Assembly: GCF_000974985.2 (NCBI RefSeq) | Contig: NZ_LAVA02000007.1 | Coordinates: forward strand, 1-40,583 | DNA from: Streptomyces mangrovisoli | GTDB taxonomy: Bacteria; Actinomycetota; Actinomycetes; Streptomycetales; Streptomycetaceae | Length of the DNA: 40,583 nucleotides | Reading direction: 5' to 3' | In this document: positions 38,348-40,583 of the stretch, piece by piece | Layout: each line of letters opens with the position of its first letter | Position numbering within the stretch: the stretch's first letter is position 1 | Program-made: the position numbers and the translations under genes | Notes under the pieces: generated by a model | The model's input: the letters and a program-made list of their open reading frames with translations, nothing else | Told to the model about the DNA's origin: nothing | The model's database searches: none

Positions 38348-39501
38348 GCGCCAACCCCATCCCGCCTCTGCACCTGTACTCCGTGCCCAGCGACCCTCAA
38401 CCGGCGCCCACAGCGCCGCCGAAACGGGAGCGCCCCCGGACCGCATGGACTGCCGACCAGCTCATGGCCGCCAACTTCCCCGAACCGAAGTGGGCTGTAC
38501 CCGGCATCCTCGCCGAGGGCGTCAGCCTGCTCGCCGGACCGCCGAAGGTCGGCAAGTCCTGGCTCTCCCTCGGACTGGGCCTGTCCGTCGCCGCCGGCGG
38601 CACGGCGTTCGGCTCCGTACCCGTCCAGGGCGGACCGGTGCTGTACCTCGCCCTGGAAGACACCCCGCGTCGTCTTCAGACCCGCATGGGCAAACTCCTG
38701 GGAGGCCAGCCCGCACCCGCCGGCCTGACCCTGGTCACCGAATGCCCACCCTTCCCCCAGGGCGGAACCGAGGCCATCGCTCAGTGGCTGGAGCGCAACC
38801 CCGACGCCCGCATGGTCGTCATCGACGTGTTCGCCAAGATGCGCGGCCAGTCCCCGAGCGGAGTCTCGGCCTACGACGCGGACTATGTGGCCGTCGGCTA
38901 TGCCAAGCGGCTCGCTGACCACTACGGCGTGGCCGTTGTCCTGGTCCACCACGTACGCAAGGCAGGCTCCGAGGACTTCCTCACCGAGGTCTCCGGCACC
39001 AACGGCATCGCCGGAGCCGCTGACGCCACCCTCGTACTGAAGCGGGCCCGCGGCCAGGCAGACGGCATCCTGCACGTCACTGGCCGCGACGTGGACGAAG
39101 CCGAATACGCCCTCAGCTTCCAACCCGCCTCCGGCGCCTGGCACTTGCTGGACGGCCCGGTGTCCGACCACACCGTCGGCGACACCCGCGCAACGATCCT
39201 GCGCCACGTCCGAGCCCACCCCGGAGCCAAGCCGAAAGACATGGCGAGCGAGCTACCGAACGTCGACCTGGACACCATCCGCCGTACCTGCAACCGCATG
39301 GCCGACGCCGGACAGCTCACCAAGGACCCCAGCGGCCGGTACTACCAGGACACCGGTACCCGGACCCAGGGCACCCAAGAGGTGTCCGCACTGTCCGGCT
39401 GTCCGGTTACCCCATCTGACCGGCACAAACACCCTGGACAGTCGGAGATGGAGCTGTCCGGGCTGTCCGGTGCGGACGAAGCCGAAGGGATGGCGGGATG
39501 A
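38344..39501 (+). CDS. RepA-like AAA/RecA-fold ATPase (replicative helicase)
   Basis: 385 aa. Walker A L-L-A-G-P-P-K-V-G-K-S (about 62-71), V-L-Y-L-A-L-E-D-T, Walker B M-V-V-I-D-V-F (about 156-162), then V-L-V-H-H-V-R-K: the hexameric RepA/KaiC-like helicase pattern. A winged helix lies at about 285-335 (I-L-R-H-V-R-A-H-P-G-A-K-P). The C-terminal ~45 residues are not domain-like, because the DNA there carries CTGTCCGG repeats (A-L-S-G and E-L-S-G-L-S-G). Coupled to prim-pol and xis by ATGA overlaps. Confidence 0.85.
   Translation: MSANPIPPLHLYSVPSDPQPAPTAPPKRERPRTAWTADQLMAANFPEPKWAVPGILAEGVSLLAGPPKVGKSWLSLGLGLSVAAGGTAFGSVPVQGGPVLYLALEDTPRRLQTRMGKLLGGQPAPAGLTLVTECPPFPQGGTEAIAQWLERNPDARMVVIDVFAKMRGQSPSGVSAYDADYVAVGYAKRLADHYGVAVVLVHHVRKAGSEDFLTEVSGTNGIAGAADATLVLKRARGQADGILHVTGRDVDEAEYALSFQPASGAWHLLDGPVSDHTVGDTRATILRHVRAHPGAKPKDMASELPNVDLDTIRRTCNRMADAGQLTKDPSGRYYQDTGTRTQGTQEVSALSGCPVTPSDRHKHPGQSEMELSGLSGADEAEGMAG
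39391..39470. repeat. CTGTCCGG octamers inside the 3' end of the RepA-like gene
   Basis: Exact copies at 39391-39398, 39399-39406, 39454-39461 and 39463-39470, that is, two tandem pairs; a one-mismatch inverted copy (CTGGACAG) at 39434. These are iteron-like or clt-like, and match the cluster at 27114-27192 in inverse orientation. Confidence 0.7.
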
Positions 39502-39692
39502 GCGCCCATACGCGGGACGAAAAGATGACCGTCAAGGAGGTCATCACCGATCTGAAGGTTGCTCCGTCGACGTTCTATCGGTGGCGCCAGCTCGGGAAAG
39601 GGCCCCGCTCGATCAAGCTTCCTAACGGTGACGTGCGGATCCGGCGGTCGGAGTACGAGCGTTGGCTTGCGGAGCGGGAGGACGCTGCGTGA
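39498..39692 (+). CDS. xis: Excisionase of E2
   Basis: 64 aa. T-V-K-E-V-I-T-D-L-K-V-A-P-S-T-F-Y-R-W-R-Q-L-G-K-G-P, then L-P-N-G-D-V-R-I-R-R-S-E-Y: MerR/Xis-type winged helix, a relative of the E1 Xis. The start overlaps the RepA-like stop (ATGA) and the stop overlaps the integrase start (GTGA). Confidence 0.87.
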   Translation: MSAHTRDEKMTVKEVITDLKVAPSTFYRWRQLGKGPRSIKLPNGDVRIRRSEYERWLAEREDAA

Positions 39693-40583
39693 GCACTGAG
39701 AACGGCACTTCCGGGCGGCCGCGCGGGTCCGCCCGGCCGGGTTACTCCTTCGACGTCAAGCTGTGGAAGGTGACCAAAACCGGGCGTAAGTCACGCCCGT
39801 GGCGCCTCCGGTGGGTGGTCGCGGGGCGGGTGCACGGCGAGACGTTCACCACGTCGGCTCTGGCGGAGAGCCGACGGTCCGAGCTTTGGCAGGCCATGAA
39901 CCGGCGTGGTGAAGCGTTCGAGATCGAATCGGGATTGCCGGAGTCCGAGGTGCGCGCGGCGGCCGAAGTCACCGAAGCAGCGGACGCCGAGCCGCCGTTG
40001 CGGTGGTTCGAGTTGTGCCGGAAGTACGTGGCCGGGCGGTGGCGTACGGCTGCGGCCAAGACTCGTGAGGGCATGGCGGACGGTCTTGCGGCTGTGACGC
40101 TCGCCATGGTCAAGCGTGGGGACGACGCTCCCGACGACGAGACCCTTCGGCTGGCCTTCCGATGGGGGATCGTGCCCGCGAATAAGGGTAAGGACCCGCC
40201 GGCCGAACTCAAGACCGCGTACGACTGGGTCACGACGGCCGATCGGCAGTTGGGTGATCTGGCCGATCCCGAGGTGTTCGAGGATGTGCTGTACCGCCTC
40301 AGCTACAAGCTGGACGGCACTCCGGCCGCGGGCGACACGTACAAACGGCGGTGCCGCGCTCTGAATACCGCTCTCGAACACGCCGTGGTCGCGGGGGAGC
40401 TCCCGGAGAACCCCCTTCAGCGCGTCCGCCGGAAGCACGTCGGCTCCAATGAGGTGGTGGACCGTCGCGTCCTGGTGAACGCAGTACAGGCCCGACAGTT
40501 ACTCACCGCTGTCTCCTATGTCGGGTCATGGGATCGCTGCCGCGGAAGGCGCCTAGCCTCGATCTTGCATGACGGCCCGCCAA
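39689..40583 (+). CDS. int: Tyrosine integrase of E2 (partial, cut by window edge)
   Basis: 298 codons visible from GTG 39689. The N-terminus (Y-S-F-D-V-K-L-W-K-V) and the core-binding part (Y-K-R-R-C-R-A-L-N-T-A-L-E-H-A, L-P-E-N-P-L-Q-R-V-R-R-K, V-N-A-V-Q-A-R-Q-L-L-T-A-V-S-Y-V-G) align with the E1 integrase. After G-R-R-L the E1 protein continues towards Y-A-A-M-R-P-G-E, whereas here the frame reads A-S-I-L-H-D-G-P-P. This hints at a small deletion or frameshift at about 40555-40583; the window ends before this can be judged. TTA codon at 40499-40501. Confidence 0.82.
   Translation, partial: MSTENGTSGRPRGSARPGYSFDVKLWKVTKTGRKSRPWRLRWVVAGRVHGETFTTSALAESRRSELWQAMNRRGEAFEIESGLPESEVRAAAEVTEAADAEPPLRWFELCRKYVAGRWRTAAAKTREGMADGLAAVTLAMVKRGDDAPDDETLRLAFRWGIVPANKGKDPPAELKTAYDWVTTADRQLGDLADPEVFEDVLYRLSYKLDGTPAAGDTYKRRCRALNTALEHAVVAGELPENPLQRVRRKHVGSNEVVDRRVLVNAVQARQLLTAVSYVGSWDRCRGRRLASILHDGPP

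Larger units (their letters stand above)
25018..40583 (+). mobile_element. E2: second AICE, prim-pol/RepA type, right end beyond window
   Basis: It starts at att core 2 and contains Spd-like proteins, a TraB-like ATPase, prim-pol plus RepA-like ATPase, Xis and the start of an integrase in the same orientation as E1. The backbone differs from E1 in replication and transfer genes, so this is a second element at the same tRNA site and not a duplication. The right att and most of the integrase catalytic domain are outside the window. Confidence 0.85.

Overview
The window is high-GC actinomycete DNA, almost certainly Streptomyces: GTG starts, 4-nt ATGA/GTGA gene overlaps, GntR/XRE regulators of streptomycete type, RepSA-like and prim-pol replication modules, FtsK/SpoIIIE-type transfer ATPases, and rare in-frame TTA codons. 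No rRNA, CRISPR array or intact tRNA gene is visible.

Region 1 (1-9367) is ordinary chromosome. It holds a secreted low-complexity repeat protein (cut by the window edge), a lipoprotein-sensor kinase operon without an adjacent response regulator, a dual-specificity-type phosphatase, a NERD-domain protein, the divergent NHEJ pair ligD-polymerase/ku, and a WXG100 - polymorphic toxin - putative immunity gene cluster.

Region 2 (9368-10576) looks like the worn end of an old integrated element: about 90 bp of integrase-gene remnant and a two-TM protein gene, followed by a terminator and the first copy of a 43-bp attachment core.

Region 3 (10577-25017, element E1, about 14.4 kb) is an actinomycete integrative and conjugative element of RepSA type. 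It lies between two identical 43-bp copies of the 3' part of a tRNA-Arg(CCG) gene. Its left half is cargo and regulation: phosphotransferase, XRE regulator, three small genes including a paralogous pair, an S1 protein, and a markedly AT-richer OLD-family nuclease. Its right half is the mobility core: GntR regulator with palindromic operators, SCO3933-type protein, TraSA-like ATPase, small Spd-like proteins, RepSA-like initiator, Xis and integrase.

Region 4 (25018 to the right edge, element E2) is a second, unrelated-backbone element inserted in tandem at the same tRNA site. It carries a prim-pol/RepA-type replication module, a large TraB-like ATPase, a SpdB-like (DUF2637) protein, a GGDEF protein, a DpdA/TGT-like protein, a three-wHTH GntR protein, CutA and an XRE regulator. 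Its integrase runs off the window.

The most interesting non-coding signals are: (a) a leader hairpin with an invariant 17-nt loop plus an anti-Shine-Dalgarno segment in front of two E2 operons, with a probable third relative before traB; (b) CCGGACAG/CTGTCCGG octamer arrays at two distant sites of E2; (c) a 75-bp palindromic insert splitting a hairpin that E1 and E2 share; (d) a pair of 14-bp palindromes spaced 22 bp apart just after traB; (e) several perfect inverted repeats at regulator genes; and (f) TTA codons in the core genes of both elements.
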